Assembly: GCF_034344865.1 (NCBI RefSeq)
Contig: NZ_CP133774.1
Location: 5,332,001-5,396,000, forward strand
Length of the DNA: 64,000 bases
Reading direction: 5' to 3'
Origin: Pseudomonas sp. 10S4
Lineage (GTDB): Bacteria > Pseudomonadota > Gammaproteobacteria > Pseudomonadales > Pseudomonadaceae
The notes under the pieces were generated by a model. It did not search any database. It saw only the letters and a program-made list of their open reading frames with translations, and was not told the origin of the DNA. The translations under genes and the position numbers were made by a program. This document shows, piece by piece, positions 10,508 through 22,433 of the stretch; within the stretch, counting starts at the first letter, position 1, and every line of letters starts with the position of its first letter.

Positions 10508-10573
10508 GTAGGAGCGAGGCTTGCCCGCGAAGGCGATTTCAAGGACGCCTTCGCGGGCAAGCCTCGCTCCTAC
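10508..10573. repeat. REP-like perfect long inverted repeat
   Basis: Two perfect 28-nt arms beginning GTAGGAGCGAGGCTTGCC and ending GGCAAGCCTCGCTCCTAC are separated by a 10-nt loop. This is a second REP variant, GTAGGAGC type instead of GTGGGAGC type. It sits 30 nt past the stop of the oxidoreductase gene (10603) and could also serve as its terminator. Confidence 0.75.
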
Positions 10574-10602
10574 AGGATTCGGTTTTACAGGGAGGAGGGG
10601 AG

Positions 10603-13015
<2,413 letters not shown>

Positions 13016-13026
13016 TTAGGCGTTGG

Positions 13027-13133
13027 CATTCTCCCTGTGGGAGGGGGCTTGCTCGCGAAAGCGGTGTGTCAGGCGACATCAATGTTGACTGTGCCGCCGT
13101 CTTCGCGAGCAAGCCCCTCCCACAGGGAGAATG
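13027..13133. repeat. REP-like inverted repeat between two catabolic genes
   Basis: Arms of about 32 nt (CATTCTCCCTGTGGGAGG... and ...CCTCCCACAGGGAGAATG) flank a spacer of about 42 nt. The element lies between the glutamine-synthetase-like gene and the PotF-like gene, both on the minus strand. It may attenuate transcription between them. Confidence 0.75.
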
Positions 13134-13154
13134 CAATTTCATGCGGGAGATTGC

Positions 13155-14513
13155 TTAGACGCTAAGCAACAGGAACTCACGCTCCCAGGAACTGATCACG
13201 CGCTTGAAGTTTTCGTGTTCGGCGCGCTTCACCGCGACATAACCGCGAACGAATTTGCTGCCCAGGTAACGCCCGACGGTTTCGCACTCTTCCATCTGGG
13301 TCAGGGCGTCTTCGATGGTGATCGGCAGGCGCAAGTTGCGACGTTCATAGGCGCGGCCCTGCACTGCAGCGCTCGGCTCGATCTTTTCGACCATGCCGAG
13401 GTAACCGCACAACAGGCTGGCAGCAATCGCCAGATACGGGTTGGCATCAGCGCCCGGCAAACGGTTTTCCACGCGCATCGCGTCCGGGGTTGAGGTCGGA
13501 ACGCGCAGGCCGACGGTGCGGTTTTCTTCGCCCCATTCGACGTTCACCGGTGCCGAAGTGTCCGGCAGGAAGCGGCGGAACGAATTGACGTTAGGCGCGA
13601 ACATCGGCAGCACTTTAGGGATGTACTTTTGCAGGCCGCCGATGTGGTGCAGGAACAACTCGCTCATCTTGCCGTCGGCATCGGCGAAGATCGGTTGGCC
13701 GGTGACAATATCGACCACGCTCTGGTGCAGGTGCATGGCACTACCCGGCTCGTCGCCAATCGGCTTGGCCATGAACGTCGCGGTAACGTTGTGCTTGAGG
13801 GCCGCTTCGCGCAGGGTGCGTTTGAATACGGTGATCTGGTCCGCGAGGTCGAGGGCATCGCCGTGACGGAAGTTGATTTCCATCTGCGCCGGGCCGTCTT
13901 CGTGGATCAGCGTGTCGAGGTCCAGACCCTGGAGCTCACACCAATCGTAGACATCTTCGAACAGTGGGTCGAACTCGTTGGCGGCGTCGATGGAAAACGA
14001 CTGACGACCACTTTCCGCACGACCGGAACGGCCCAGCGGCGCCTTGAGCGGCAAGTCCGGGTCTTCGCAGCGCTGGGTCAAGTAGAACTCCATTTCCGGC
14101 GCAACAATCGGCTTCCAGCCTTTGTCGGTGTAGAGCTGCAGAACTTTCTTCAGCACGTTGCGTGGCGACAGTTCGATCGGGTTGCCGAACTTGTCGAAGG
14201 TGTCGTGGATCACGATAGCGGTCGGTTCGATTGCCCACGGAATCACGTAGACCGCATCAGCAACAGGCCGGCAGATCATGTCGATATCGGCCGGGTCGAG
14301 CAGGTCGTAGTAGATGTCGTCGTCGACAAAGTCCCCGGTTACTGTTTGCAAAAGCACACTTTCCGGCAGGCGCATGCCTCGCTCATGCAGGAACTTGTTG
14401 GTGGGTGCAATCTTGCCGCGAGCGATGCCGGTCAAGTCGCTGACCACACACTCGACCTCAGTAATCTTGTGATCTTTCAGCCACGTGAACAGCTGATCGA
14501 AAGGGACATTCAT
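13155..14513 (-). CDS. Glutamine-synthetase-family ligase, PuuA-like gamma-glutamylpolyamine synthetase
   Basis: 452 residues from the start MNVPFDQLFTWLKDH at 14513, preceded by GAGG; a longer in-frame reading to 14621 lacks support. Glutamine synthetase landmarks are present: APEMEFYL, GPAQMEINFRHGDAL, FMAKPIGDEPGSAMHLHQS, SFRRFLPDTSAPVNVEWGEENRT and RVENRLPGADANPYLAIA. It is shorter than a typical assimilatory GlnA and lies with an amine oxidase and a polyamine-binding protein, suggesting gamma-glutamylation of polyamines. Divergent from an AraC-type regulator gene that may control it. Confidence 0.87.
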   Translation of the reverse strand: MNVPFDQLFTWLKDHKITEVECVVSDLTGIARGKIAPTNKFLHERGMRLPESVLLQTVTGDFVDDDIYYDLLDPADIDMICRPVADAVYVIPWAIEPTAIVIHDTFDKFGNPIELSPRNVLKKVLQLYTDKGWKPIVAPEMEFYLTQRCEDPDLPLKAPLGRSGRAESGRQSFSIDAANEFDPLFEDVYDWCELQGLDLDTLIHEDGPAQMEINFRHGDALDLADQITVFKRTLREAALKHNVTATFMAKPIGDEPGSAMHLHQSVVDIVTGQPIFADADGKMSELFLHHIGGLQKYIPKVLPMFAPNVNSFRRFLPDTSAPVNVEWGEENRTVGLRVPTSTPDAMRVENRLPGADANPYLAIAASLLCGYLGMVEKIEPSAAVQGRAYERRNLRLPITIEDALTQMEECETVGRYLGSKFVRGYVAVKRAEHENFKRVISSWEREFLLLSV

Positions 14514-14674
14514 AAAGACCTCGTTATTGGTTTTAGTAACGCCGGGGAGGGTGGTTTCATCCGACGGACACTTCCCCTGAGACGCGTTGACGACTATCTT
14601 GGGCGAGCCTTGCGGTTCCATCTATCCACTTTAAGCAGCACCAAAACGCACCAAACGAGTGCGTAAGGTCACCC

Positions 14675-15598
14675 ATGACAGCGTGCAATCCGTTACAAGT
14701 CCAAGCGTTCAACACCGCCGATGTGGCCGAGCAAATCCGCGCCACCCCGGGTTGGGTACAGCATTACCAGCAGATGTCGCCGGGGCATTTCGCCGGGCTG
14801 GTGCGCTATCTGGATTTGCAAGGCGTGGAGATTTACGAAGAGCACATGAACACTCGGGTCGAGCAGAATTTCAGCGCGCCGCAAGGTTCGTTGGCGTTCT
14901 GTTTTGATCGCAGCGACAACTCGCTGTACGTGTTGAATGGTGAAAGTCGCAACATCTGGATCACCCCCGAGAACTACCAGGAGATCGCCGTGGTGTTCGG
15001 TCCGGAGTTCGTTCAGCGTCATGGTTTGAATGTGGCACGGCTGGAAGGGCTGTTCATGTCGGCGCTCAATTGCCAGCAGAACGCGCTGTTCAGCCGCTGG
15101 TTAAGCGCCACGTTGACGCAACTGGCGCAGACACTCGATCCGCCGAGTCGTGAGGCGTTGACCCTGCAACTGTTGGAAGACTGTCTGTACATCCTCGACA
15201 ACGCTTGTGTGCGTCTGGACCGCGGCGGTTTGCAGCGCCGTTCCGAAGAGCGAACGATTATGAAACGCGTCGGAGAATGGGCCGCCGATGCGCCGGAAGA
15301 AACCCTCAACCTGCTGGAGCTTTCTCAGGTCGCAGGGGTGTCGCTGCGCCAGTTGCAGCATGCATTCAAGGCCTTTACCGGGATGACACCGACTCATTGG
15401 TTGCGCTTGCGCCGGCTCAACAGCGCGCACCGCGAACTGCTCAGCCGCACAGCGATGGAAACGACGGTCGCCGAAGTTGCGATGCATTGGTCGTTCTGGC
15501 ATTTGGGGCGGTTTTCCAGCAGTTATCACGCCTTATTCAAAGAACTGCCGAGTGAAACTCTGAAGCGTGCAGGTCGGGTTAATAGAATGAAATTTTGA
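14675..15598 (+). CDS. AraC-family transcriptional regulator
   Basis: 307 residues. The N-terminal sensing domain lacks obvious motifs, and the C-terminal AraC double HTH is clear (LNLLELSQVAGVSLRQLQHAF, then VAEVAMHWSFWHLGRFSSSY). The 161-nt gap to the divergent glutamine-synthetase-like gene suggests shared control of the polyamine-type genes. The HTH resembles EutR-like regulators, but the inducer is unknown. Confidence 0.85.
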   Translation: MTACNPLQVQAFNTADVAEQIRATPGWVQHYQQMSPGHFAGLVRYLDLQGVEIYEEHMNTRVEQNFSAPQGSLAFCFDRSDNSLYVLNGESRNIWITPENYQEIAVVFGPEFVQRHGLNVARLEGLFMSALNCQQNALFSRWLSATLTQLAQTLDPPSREALTLQLLEDCLYILDNACVRLDRGGLQRRSEERTIMKRVGEWAADAPEETLNLLELSQVAGVSLRQLQHAFKAFTGMTPTHWLRLRRLNSAHRELLSRTAMETTVAEVAMHWSFWHLGRFSSSYHALFKELPSETLKRAGRVNRMKF

Positions 15599-15709
15599 TT
15601 GTTTATCCGGACTCTAATAAGCCCTGTCTGTAGGACTTGTCTTGCATATGTAGCTCAATGTTTCCATTGTTGATTGAGTACAGCGAGTATTTCCTTATCA
15701 ATCAATCAT

Positions 15710-15796
15710 CTGAAAGATTTTCACAGTCTTTCAGGTGGTTTGACGCAACACAAAGGTCATCTAGCTTTTGTTCATCGATACAACGGGTGTATCGAT
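15710..15796. promoter_or_regulatory. Leader with two short hairpins upstream of the toxin genes
   Basis: Within the A/T-rich 221-nt gap (15599-15819) there are two inverted repeats: CTGAAAGA/TCTTTCAG at 15710-15734 and ATCGATAC/GTATCGAT at 15774-15796. The second lies just ahead of the first toxin gene, whose start is preceded by GAGG. They could be a terminator for the araC-type gene and an operator or leader hairpin for the toxin pair; neither role is shown. Confidence 0.35.
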
Positions 15797-15819
15797 CTTA
15801 ATGAACCGAGGCAAACTCC

Positions 15820-17019
15820 ATGGCTGTTCTTTTGAAAGATTCAGAAAGTAGCAACGACCTTCCCAAAGCGGTACTTCATCTGATATCGGGTGAGTATCCC
15901 GGTGTTGCACGCGGTGCAGGGGTTTTCACCAAAGAAGATGTCATCAAAATAAAACAATATGTAAAGAAAGGCCTTTCGCTGCCCAGCGAATTACCGGAAG
16001 TCGAGGCCTACCTTAAATACAAAAAAATTGATATTGCCGGGCTTGAGCCAAGCGACATTCAGGTTTTGTTCAAGAAAATAAAAATCCATGCTTCCAGTTG
16101 GGATGCGGTGGAGAACAAGATTGTCCAGCAAAGCATCGACTTGAGTTCGGCGGCTAAAAACATCGTCAGCAGTGGTAGTGAGGCCATTTCCATCATCAAG
16201 GAAATGCCTATCATGGAGCGGGTGAGGACCACTCTGGGCGGGCTGAGCAATACTGATCTGGAGGGCCTCAAATACACCTCTGATGACGGCGAAGTGGCTA
16301 CTTCGGTGACTGAAATAATCGAGTTGATGAAGGTCGATATCAAACGTCAGCAAAGCGCAACGAAAGAGCTCAAAGACCGTATTTCCAATTTCAAAATTGA
16401 ACTGGCGGGCGGGGAGTTGTCGACTGGCAAGCGCGCATTTGGATTGCAGTCCGAGGTCAAGGGCAAATATGACTTGATGGAACGAAACAATTTGCTCGAA
16501 TCCATCGCCAGTTCCAAAGAGACCATTCGTACAAAAAAAGACAGGATCACCCAACTGGACAAGGACTACGACTATTACGTCGGTATGTCGTTCTCCGGTG
16601 GCTTGCCGATTTTCTGGCCGATTTCTGGTTCGATATTTGGCCCGAAAGCGGAGGCCGCCCGCAAAGAACGCAACACGTTGAAGGGCGAGGTTGATGCCCT
16701 GGAGTTGTCCGTCAGTGGCAAGGAAAGTTTGCAGAGCGCCATGGAAAGCTCCCTGTCGAATTTTGGCGATATCGGTATTCGCATGGCCGGCGCCGAGGCG
16801 GCACTTAATATCCTGAACACAATGTGGCAAACCATCCTGAGCAAGATAGATTCCTCGGCTGAACAGTTTGGACGTATCAACAATGCCTTGCGCCTGACTT
16901 CATTTGTCGCTGAGTTCGCGCAGGTGATTGACCCGTGGCGCGATGTAAAGAACACCGCCGGTGAACTGGTGGCCGTTTTTAATGAAGCCCTGGAAGAATA
17001 CAAGAAGAGCTTTAACTGA
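15820..17019 (+). CDS. xaxA: Alpha-xenorhabdolysin-family binary toxin, subunit A (XaxA-like)
   Basis: 399 residues, almost wholly alpha-helical with long heptad-like stretches. A central hydrophobic hairpin (GMSFSGGLPIFWPISGSIFG, about 250-272) fits the membrane-inserting part of XaxA. XaxA/XaxB form a two-component pore-forming cytolysin of the ClyA-like class, first known from Xenorhabdus. No signal peptide is seen, as usual for the family. The subunit B gene follows after 27 nt. The lower-GC, Lys/Ile/Asn-rich codon choice differs from neighbouring genes and hints at transfer. Confidence 0.85.
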   Translation: MAVLLKDSESSNDLPKAVLHLISGEYPGVARGAGVFTKEDVIKIKQYVKKGLSLPSELPEVEAYLKYKKIDIAGLEPSDIQVLFKKIKIHASSWDAVENKIVQQSIDLSSAAKNIVSSGSEAISIIKEMPIMERVRTTLGGLSNTDLEGLKYTSDDGEVATSVTEIIELMKVDIKRQQSATKELKDRISNFKIELAGGELSTGKRAFGLQSEVKGKYDLMERNNLLESIASSKETIRTKKDRITQLDKDYDYYVGMSFSGGLPIFWPISGSIFGPKAEAARKERNTLKGEVDALELSVSGKESLQSAMESSLSNFGDIGIRMAGAEAALNILNTMWQTILSKIDSSAEQFGRINNALRLTSFVAEFAQVIDPWRDVKNTAGELVAVFNEALEEYKKSFN

Positions 17020-17046
17020 CCGCGCGGCCAACCAGAGGATACTGCG

Positions 17047-18090
17047 ATGAACACTGTGACAGCGATCGACACTCACCTTATTCCATACATTGATGTAAAG
17101 AAAATAATCCAAACCATCCGTGACGTCTCGAGACTCGCCAGTTTCAGACAGGACCGGGCTGACATTTTGCAGGACCGGGCGCAACGAGTCGCTGCGTATT
17201 TGAACAATATCGATCAAACCATGCGCGAATCGTTTCCCGTGTTGCTGACCGCGCTGAATAGCGCATCCGGGCAGAGTTATTTTGATGCGCTCGCCGAGTT
17301 GAACGACGCCATGGCCAGGAACGATCTGACGTCGCAAGATCGGGACATGGTCAGCGAAGAAATCCTGAATATCAAAGGCAACATCGAGGCGATGCTGGCG
17401 GGAGTCGAGGCAAAGTTCACCGATCGTTCGCGCTTTCTTGAGAACGAAGTGCGCAGCTTATATAAGGTCGAGATTGATGAGCGGGCGGATGAGCCGTTGA
17501 AAGTGGCACGGGAGCGTAAAGCCAGATTGCTGGTGGCGTTGAATGATCACAGCCTCAGCAAAGCGACGTGTGTGGAGCAGCGCGACACGCTTATCAAAGC
17601 GCAGGACGTGATTCGCGAATTTAATCTGGCCGACATGTATAAAGATTACATACCTGACAGCAAAGCACTCGATGGCCTGGACATGGAGAACCCGAAAAAA
17701 GAGGCGGTGAAGCAAGGGGTTGAACTGGTTAGAAAGGTCTTGGGCGTTGTATCCGGCGGTATTAAGTACATCGAGCTTGCGACGTCACGGAACAACCTGG
17801 ACAAAGAAATTCAGGCACTCACCCAATTGATGGAGGGGTTGAACAAGAACCTTCAGACCGCAGAGGATGCTTTATCCGATATCAACGCCGTCGTAGAAAT
17901 TGGCCGCCAGCGCCGAGTAGTCGGTGAGGAAGTCATTGCGGTGGTGGGTGTGTGGCTGGGCTTTTCCATGAGCCTCGATAAATTGAAAAGCACGGACTAC
18001 ACACAATCTGAGCTGTCCAGATTTCTGAATCGCTATAAAACACACCTGGAGGGACTGACCGCTGACTACAACAGCATCATGATCAACTAA
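17047..18090 (+). CDS. xaxB: Alpha-xenorhabdolysin-family binary toxin, subunit B (XaxB-like)
   Basis: 347 residues and mostly helical, matching XaxB in size and position after the A subunit. A mildly hydrophobic segment (VVGEEVIAVVGVWLGFSMSL, about 297-316) near the C-terminus may contact membrane. In the known toxin the B subunit works with A to build the pore. The pair probably forms a two-gene operon; no immunity or secretion gene is adjacent. Confidence 0.83.
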   Translation: MNTVTAIDTHLIPYIDVKKIIQTIRDVSRLASFRQDRADILQDRAQRVAAYLNNIDQTMRESFPVLLTALNSASGQSYFDALAELNDAMARNDLTSQDRDMVSEEILNIKGNIEAMLAGVEAKFTDRSRFLENEVRSLYKVEIDERADEPLKVARERKARLLVALNDHSLSKATCVEQRDTLIKAQDVIREFNLADMYKDYIPDSKALDGLDMENPKKEAVKQGVELVRKVLGVVSGGIKYIELATSRNNLDKEIQALTQLMEGLNKNLQTAEDALSDINAVVEIGRQRRVVGEEVIAVVGVWLGFSMSLDKLKSTDYTQSELSRFLNRYKTHLEGLTADYNSIMIN

Positions 18091-18113
18091 GGCACAGCCA
18101 GGGTTGACTGTGA

Positions 18114-18141
18114 GAGCGGCGTGCCAGTTGCGCCGCCGCTC
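18114..18141. terminator. GC-rich hairpin between convergent operons
   Basis: GAGCGGCG at 18114-18121 pairs with CGCCGCTC at 18134-18141. It lies between the end of the B-toxin gene and the end of the minus-strand pump operon, so it could end transcription from both sides. Confidence 0.5.
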
Positions 18142-18150
18142 CCACGCCGA

Positions 18151-21100
18151 TCACTCAGCGCCATCGATCACTGGCTCTGTTGTAGCCTCGGTCTCCTGAT
18201 GGTGAGTCGAGCCAATGAACAAGTACATGGCGGGCACCATGAACAATGTCAGCAGGGTGCCAATAGATAGGCCGGAGAAAATAACCAGGCCCATGTCATG
18301 ACGTCCCGCCGCTCCCGCGCCGGAGGCCCACACGAGTGGCGCCACCCCCAGAACCATCGCCGCAGTGGTCATCAGGATCGGCCGCAGCCGTACGCCTGCC
18401 GCTTCTTCAATGGCCTCGCGCTTGCTGTGTCCGGCACGTTGCAGTTCGTTGGCGAACTGTACGATCAAAATCCCGTGTTTGGTGATGAGGCCGAGGAGGG
18501 TGACAAGACCCACCTGTGTGTAAACGTTGATCGAAGCGAACCCCATGGTGATGAACGCCAGCGCACCGAAGAGCGCCGGAGGCACTGAAAACAGGATCAC
18601 CACGGGATCTCGGTAACTCTCGAACTGGAAGGCCAGCGCGAGATAGACGATGAGGATCGAGAACAACAGCAGGCCCACAAAGCCGCCGGACTCTTGAATG
18701 AATTGGCGTGATTCACCGGAGAAGTCGGACGAATAGCCGGAGGGCGCCACGTTTTTTAGAATACCGCCCAGTTTTTGCAGCAACTCGCCCTGAGCTGTAC
18801 CACTGACCCCGGAAATGGTCGCCGAGTTGAGTTGCTGGAAGTGATTGACCGATTCCGGCTCCGTTGACGTCTCGATATGCGCCACGGTGCGCGCTGGAAT
18901 CATTGCCCCTGATGGCGTGCGAATGTAGTAGTCGAGAATCTGGTCCGGGTTGAGCCGATTGATCTGCGCCACTTGAGGAATGACTTTGTACGAGCGCCCG
19001 GCGGTCGAGAAGTAATTGACGTAGTTGCCACCCAATGCGGCCGACAACGCTGCGCCAACGTCTGCTTGAGTCATGCCCAGGGCGGCAATTTTCTCCCGGT
19101 CAACGACCAGTTTGGCCTGCGGTTTGTCGAGTTTCAGGTCCAGATCCGAGAAATAGAACAACTGTTGTTTCGTCGCCTCGGCCAGCACTGCTTTGGCCAC
19201 TTCATTCAAGTTCTCGACCGTGTCGGTGGTGGTGATGACAAACTGCACCGGCAATCCCTGAGCGCCCGGTAACGACGGCAACGGGAACGCCGCGATAGAC
19301 GCGCCGGGTATCTGACTCCACTTCTGTTGCAGTTCCAGGATCAACTGCGCCTGGGACCGATCGCGGTCGGCCCAGGTCTTCATCAACACGCCGCCCAGGC
19401 CCTGGTTCAGCGCGGGCAAACCGGTCAACTGGAACATCTGCGCATACTCAGGCTCCTGTTTTGCGATCTGGAAGACCTGATCTGCAATCCTTTCCATCTG
19501 CTGGGGCGACGCCGTCGGCGGGCCTTTGATCTGCATGAACACCAGCCCCTGATCCTCGGTAGGCGACAGCTCGCTCTTGGCGGTCATGCCACTGGCCGCC
19601 ACCAGCAGGAATAGCAGGAAGCCGAAGGTCACCAGCACCGGCCAGGCATCCAGCCCGGCGGACAGCACGCGGTGGTAGCGGCCACGGAGCCAGTCGAAAT
19701 ACTCATCAAGCTTGCGGGCGAATTTCCCTTCTTCCTGACCTGTTTTGAACAAGCGCGAGGTCATCATCGGCGACAGGGTCAACGCCACCACCGCTGACAC
19801 CGATACCGCGCCAGCCAGCGAGAAGCAGAACTCCTTGAACAGCGCACCGGTCAGGCCGCTGCGAAGGCCGATCGGCACGTACGCGGCAATCAACACCACG
19901 GTCATGGCTACGATCGGGCCACCCAACTCCCGCGCCGCGTGCAGCGCAGCCTCCAGTACACTTTTGCCTTCCTCCTTGATATGTCGGTCAACGTTTTCCA
20001 CCACAATGATCGCGTCGTCCACCACCAGACCGATCGCCAGTACCAGCGCCAGCAACGTCAGCAGGTTGATGGTGTAGCCCAGCAAAAACATGATGAAAAA
20101 GGTGCCGATCAGCGACAGCGGTATCGCCACCAACGGCACAATCACCGCCCGGAACGAACCCAGGAACAGGTAGATCACTATCGAGACAATCACCATGGCT
20201 TCGGCCAGGGTTTTGACGACTTCCTGAATGGACGTGTTGATGAACGCCGTGGAGTCATAAACGATTTCGCCACGAACACCCGCAGGCAATTGCGATTGCA
20301 GTTCGGGGAACACTTTGCGCACGTTATCGGCGACATTCAGGATGTTGGCCGTCGGCGCAGTCTTGATGCCGATGAACACTGAGCGCTTGCCGGAGAACGC
20401 TACGCTGCTGTCGTAGTTTTCCGCTCCGAGGCTGACGGTCGCGACATCTTCCAGGTACACCAGCGCATCGCCGTTCTGCTTGATCACCAGTCGCTTGAAC
20501 TCATCCACTGTGTGCAAATCAGTCCCGGCGGTCAGGTCAACAGTGATCATTTGCCCTTTGGTCGAGCCGACAGCGGACAGGTAGTTGTTGTTGGCCAGGG
20601 CCACGGAAACGTCCTGTGCCGAGACGTTATGCGCCGCCAATTTGTTGGGGTCCAGCCAGGCCCGCATCGCAAATTGGCGAGCACCGAGGATTTCCGCCGT
20701 CTGTACGCCTTCCAGGGAATCGAGTTTGGGTTTGATCACCCGCACCAGGTAATCGGTGATGTTGTTGGTCGGCAAGGTATCGCTGTAGAAGCCAAGGTAC
20801 ATGGCGTCAGTGGTCTGCCCAACGGCCACCGTCAGCACTGGTTCCTGCGCCTGCGCCGGCAGCTGGTTCTTGACCGAGTTGACCTGGGTATTGATCTCGG
20901 TCAGCGCCTTGCTGGCGTCATAGTTGAGACGCAGCGTCGCGGTAATGGTCGACGTACTGGTAATGCTGGAGGAGGCCAGGTAGTCGATCCCTTGTGCCTG
21001 GGCAACGGCCGCCTCCAAGGGTTGGGTGATGAAGCCTGCGATCGTCGAAGCGTCTGCGCCGTAATAGGCCGTGGTGATGGTCACTACGGTGTTTTCGGTG

Positions 21101-21216
21101 CGTGGCCACTGATTGACCGGCAAACCGAAGATCGAGCGCAGCCCCAGTATCAGGATGAACAGCGAGATGACGACGGCCCAGACCGGTCGCTTGATGAAGG
21201 TATCGGTAAATTTCAT
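18151..21216 (-). CDS. RND multidrug efflux permease (HAE1 family)
   Basis: 1021 residues, full length and uninterrupted. N-terminal FIKRPVWAVVISLFILILG, the TM4 signature VDDAIIVVENVDRHI with its paired acidic residues, and the C-terminal repeat of the fold (GLVTLLGLITKHGILIVQFAN) are all seen. It is the proton-driven pump of a tripartite exporter whose adaptor and outer-membrane genes lie directly upstream on the same strand, 8 nt and then ATGA-coupled. Sequence type is MexQ/MdtF-like at a general level; the substrate is not predictable. Confidence 0.92.
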   Translation of the reverse strand: MKFTDTFIKRPVWAVVISLFILILGLRSIFGLPVNQWPRTENTVVTITTAYYGADASTIAGFITQPLEAAVAQAQGIDYLASSSITSTSTITATLRLNYDASKALTEINTQVNSVKNQLPAQAQEPVLTVAVGQTTDAMYLGFYSDTLPTNNITDYLVRVIKPKLDSLEGVQTAEILGARQFAMRAWLDPNKLAAHNVSAQDVSVALANNNYLSAVGSTKGQMITVDLTAGTDLHTVDEFKRLVIKQNGDALVYLEDVATVSLGAENYDSSVAFSGKRSVFIGIKTAPTANILNVADNVRKVFPELQSQLPAGVRGEIVYDSTAFINTSIQEVVKTLAEAMVIVSIVIYLFLGSFRAVIVPLVAIPLSLIGTFFIMFLLGYTINLLTLLALVLAIGLVVDDAIIVVENVDRHIKEEGKSVLEAALHAARELGGPIVAMTVVLIAAYVPIGLRSGLTGALFKEFCFSLAGAVSVSAVVALTLSPMMTSRLFKTGQEEGKFARKLDEYFDWLRGRYHRVLSAGLDAWPVLVTFGFLLFLLVAASGMTAKSELSPTEDQGLVFMQIKGPPTASPQQMERIADQVFQIAKQEPEYAQMFQLTGLPALNQGLGGVLMKTWADRDRSQAQLILELQQKWSQIPGASIAAFPLPSLPGAQGLPVQFVITTTDTVENLNEVAKAVLAEATKQQLFYFSDLDLKLDKPQAKLVVDREKIAALGMTQADVGAALSAALGGNYVNYFSTAGRSYKVIPQVAQINRLNPDQILDYYIRTPSGAMIPARTVAHIETSTEPESVNHFQQLNSATISGVSGTAQGELLQKLGGILKNVAPSGYSSDFSGESRQFIQESGGFVGLLLFSILIVYLALAFQFESYRDPVVILFSVPPALFGALAFITMGFASINVYTQVGLVTLLGLITKHGILIVQFANELQRAGHSKREAIEEAAGVRLRPILMTTAAMVLGVAPLVWASGAGAAGRHDMGLVIFSGLSIGTLLTLFMVPAMYLFIGSTHHQETEATTEPVIDGAE

Positions 21217-21224
21217 GGGACACC

Positions 21225-22433
21225 TTATTGTTCTTGTGGCGTCGGGGCAGCGTCGTTCAGGGGCGCATCGGTGTTATCGACCTTCACCGACGAGCCGTTT
21301 TTAAGCTTCATCTGGCCACTGGTGATCACCAGATCGCCTTCCTTCACGCCGGAGACAATGGCCACCTGATCACCACGGGTCGGGCCTGTCTGGATGAAGG
21401 TCTGTTGCGCCGTGAGCACGTCCTCGCCCTTGTCATTTTTTGTCGTCGTGGCAATGAATACGGTAGTCCCGTAAGGGTTATAGGTGACGGAAGTCTGTGG
21501 AATGGTGAGGTAATGCTGCTTGTCGCCGGACTCGACAGAGGCCCGGGCAAACATGCCGGGCACCAGGCGTTGTGCGGGGTTGCCGATGGTTGCCTCGACA
21601 GTGACGTTGCGTGTGGTCAGATCAAACTTGGTGTCGATGGACGTGACCTGCCCGGTGAATGTCTGCTTGGGCAGACCGTCCGCCGTGACGGAGACGGGTT
21701 GTCCGATGGCAATCGATTGCAACTGAGTTTGTGGGACGTTGAAGTCGATGTAGATGGGGTCGAAGGTTTGTAGCGTCGCGATCTTGTCGCCGGGGTTGAG
21801 GTATTGGCCGGGATTGACGCTGGTAATGCCGATGCGTCCGGCAAACGGTGCGCGAATGCTTTTCTTCGCTACCAGCGCCCGTTGTTGCTCGGCGGCGGCG
21901 AGTTTGGCTTTCAGGTCGGCATCGTCGGCGTCGACCAGTGCTTGCGACACGGCACGCACCGCCAGTTGAGCCTTGTCACGTTTCAGAACCGTGCCGGCCA
22001 GGTCCGCCGTGGCTTCCAGCGAATGCAACTGGGCGATGTCGGAATCGGCATTCAACTGGACGAGGAGGGCTTGGGCCGCAACTTCTTGCCCGGGTTTGAA
22101 GCCGATAGTGCGAACAATGCCGCCGACTTCAGTCGTCACATCGACCCCGCGCACGGCCTTCATCGAACCCACCGCCGAGACGCTTGGCTGCCAATCAGCG
22201 AACTGTGCCTTGATAGCGGTCACTACCGACGCCGGTTGTGGCGCTTTTGATTGGGCGATCAGCTTCGATATCTGGGTGAACTTCACGCCGGCGATGATTG
22301 CGACGATGATCAGGACCACTGCGATCATGATGAGCATCGGTCGAAGCAGCCGCCGTTTGCGCGGGCTGCCTGGCTCGGGCGACCGAGGGGGCAGGGCGGT
22401 GTCAGTCTTGACGTCATCCATGGAAGTTCTCAC
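21225..22433 (-). CDS. RND efflux periplasmic adaptor
   Basis: 402 residues. One N-terminal TM (LLRPMLIMIAVVLIIVAIIAGV) is followed by lipoyl halves (DVTTEVGGIVRTIGFKPGQEV; SIRAPFAGRIGITSVNPGQYL) around a short coiled coil, then beta-barrel and membrane-proximal domains. It bridges the downstream permease and the upstream outer-membrane factor, whose stop overlaps this start (22430-22433). Confidence 0.92.
   Translation of the reverse strand: MRTSMDDVKTDTALPPRSPEPGSPRKRRLLRPMLIMIAVVLIIVAIIAGVKFTQISKLIAQSKAPQPASVVTAIKAQFADWQPSVSAVGSMKAVRGVDVTTEVGGIVRTIGFKPGQEVAAQALLVQLNADSDIAQLHSLEATADLAGTVLKRDKAQLAVRAVSQALVDADDADLKAKLAAAEQQRALVAKKSIRAPFAGRIGITSVNPGQYLNPGDKIATLQTFDPIYIDFNVPQTQLQSIAIGQPVSVTADGLPKQTFTGQVTSIDTKFDLTTRNVTVEATIGNPAQRLVPGMFARASVESGDKQHYLTIPQTSVTYNPYGTTVFIATTTKNDKGEDVLTAQQTFIQTGPTRGDQVAIVSGVKEGDLVITSGQMKLKNGSSVKVDNTDAPLNDAAPTPQEQ

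Noticed and set aside
13629..14666. Long plus-strand frame opposite the glutamine-synthetase-like gene
   Set aside because: Antisense shadow of a well-conserved enzyme; no motif and no ribosome-binding site.
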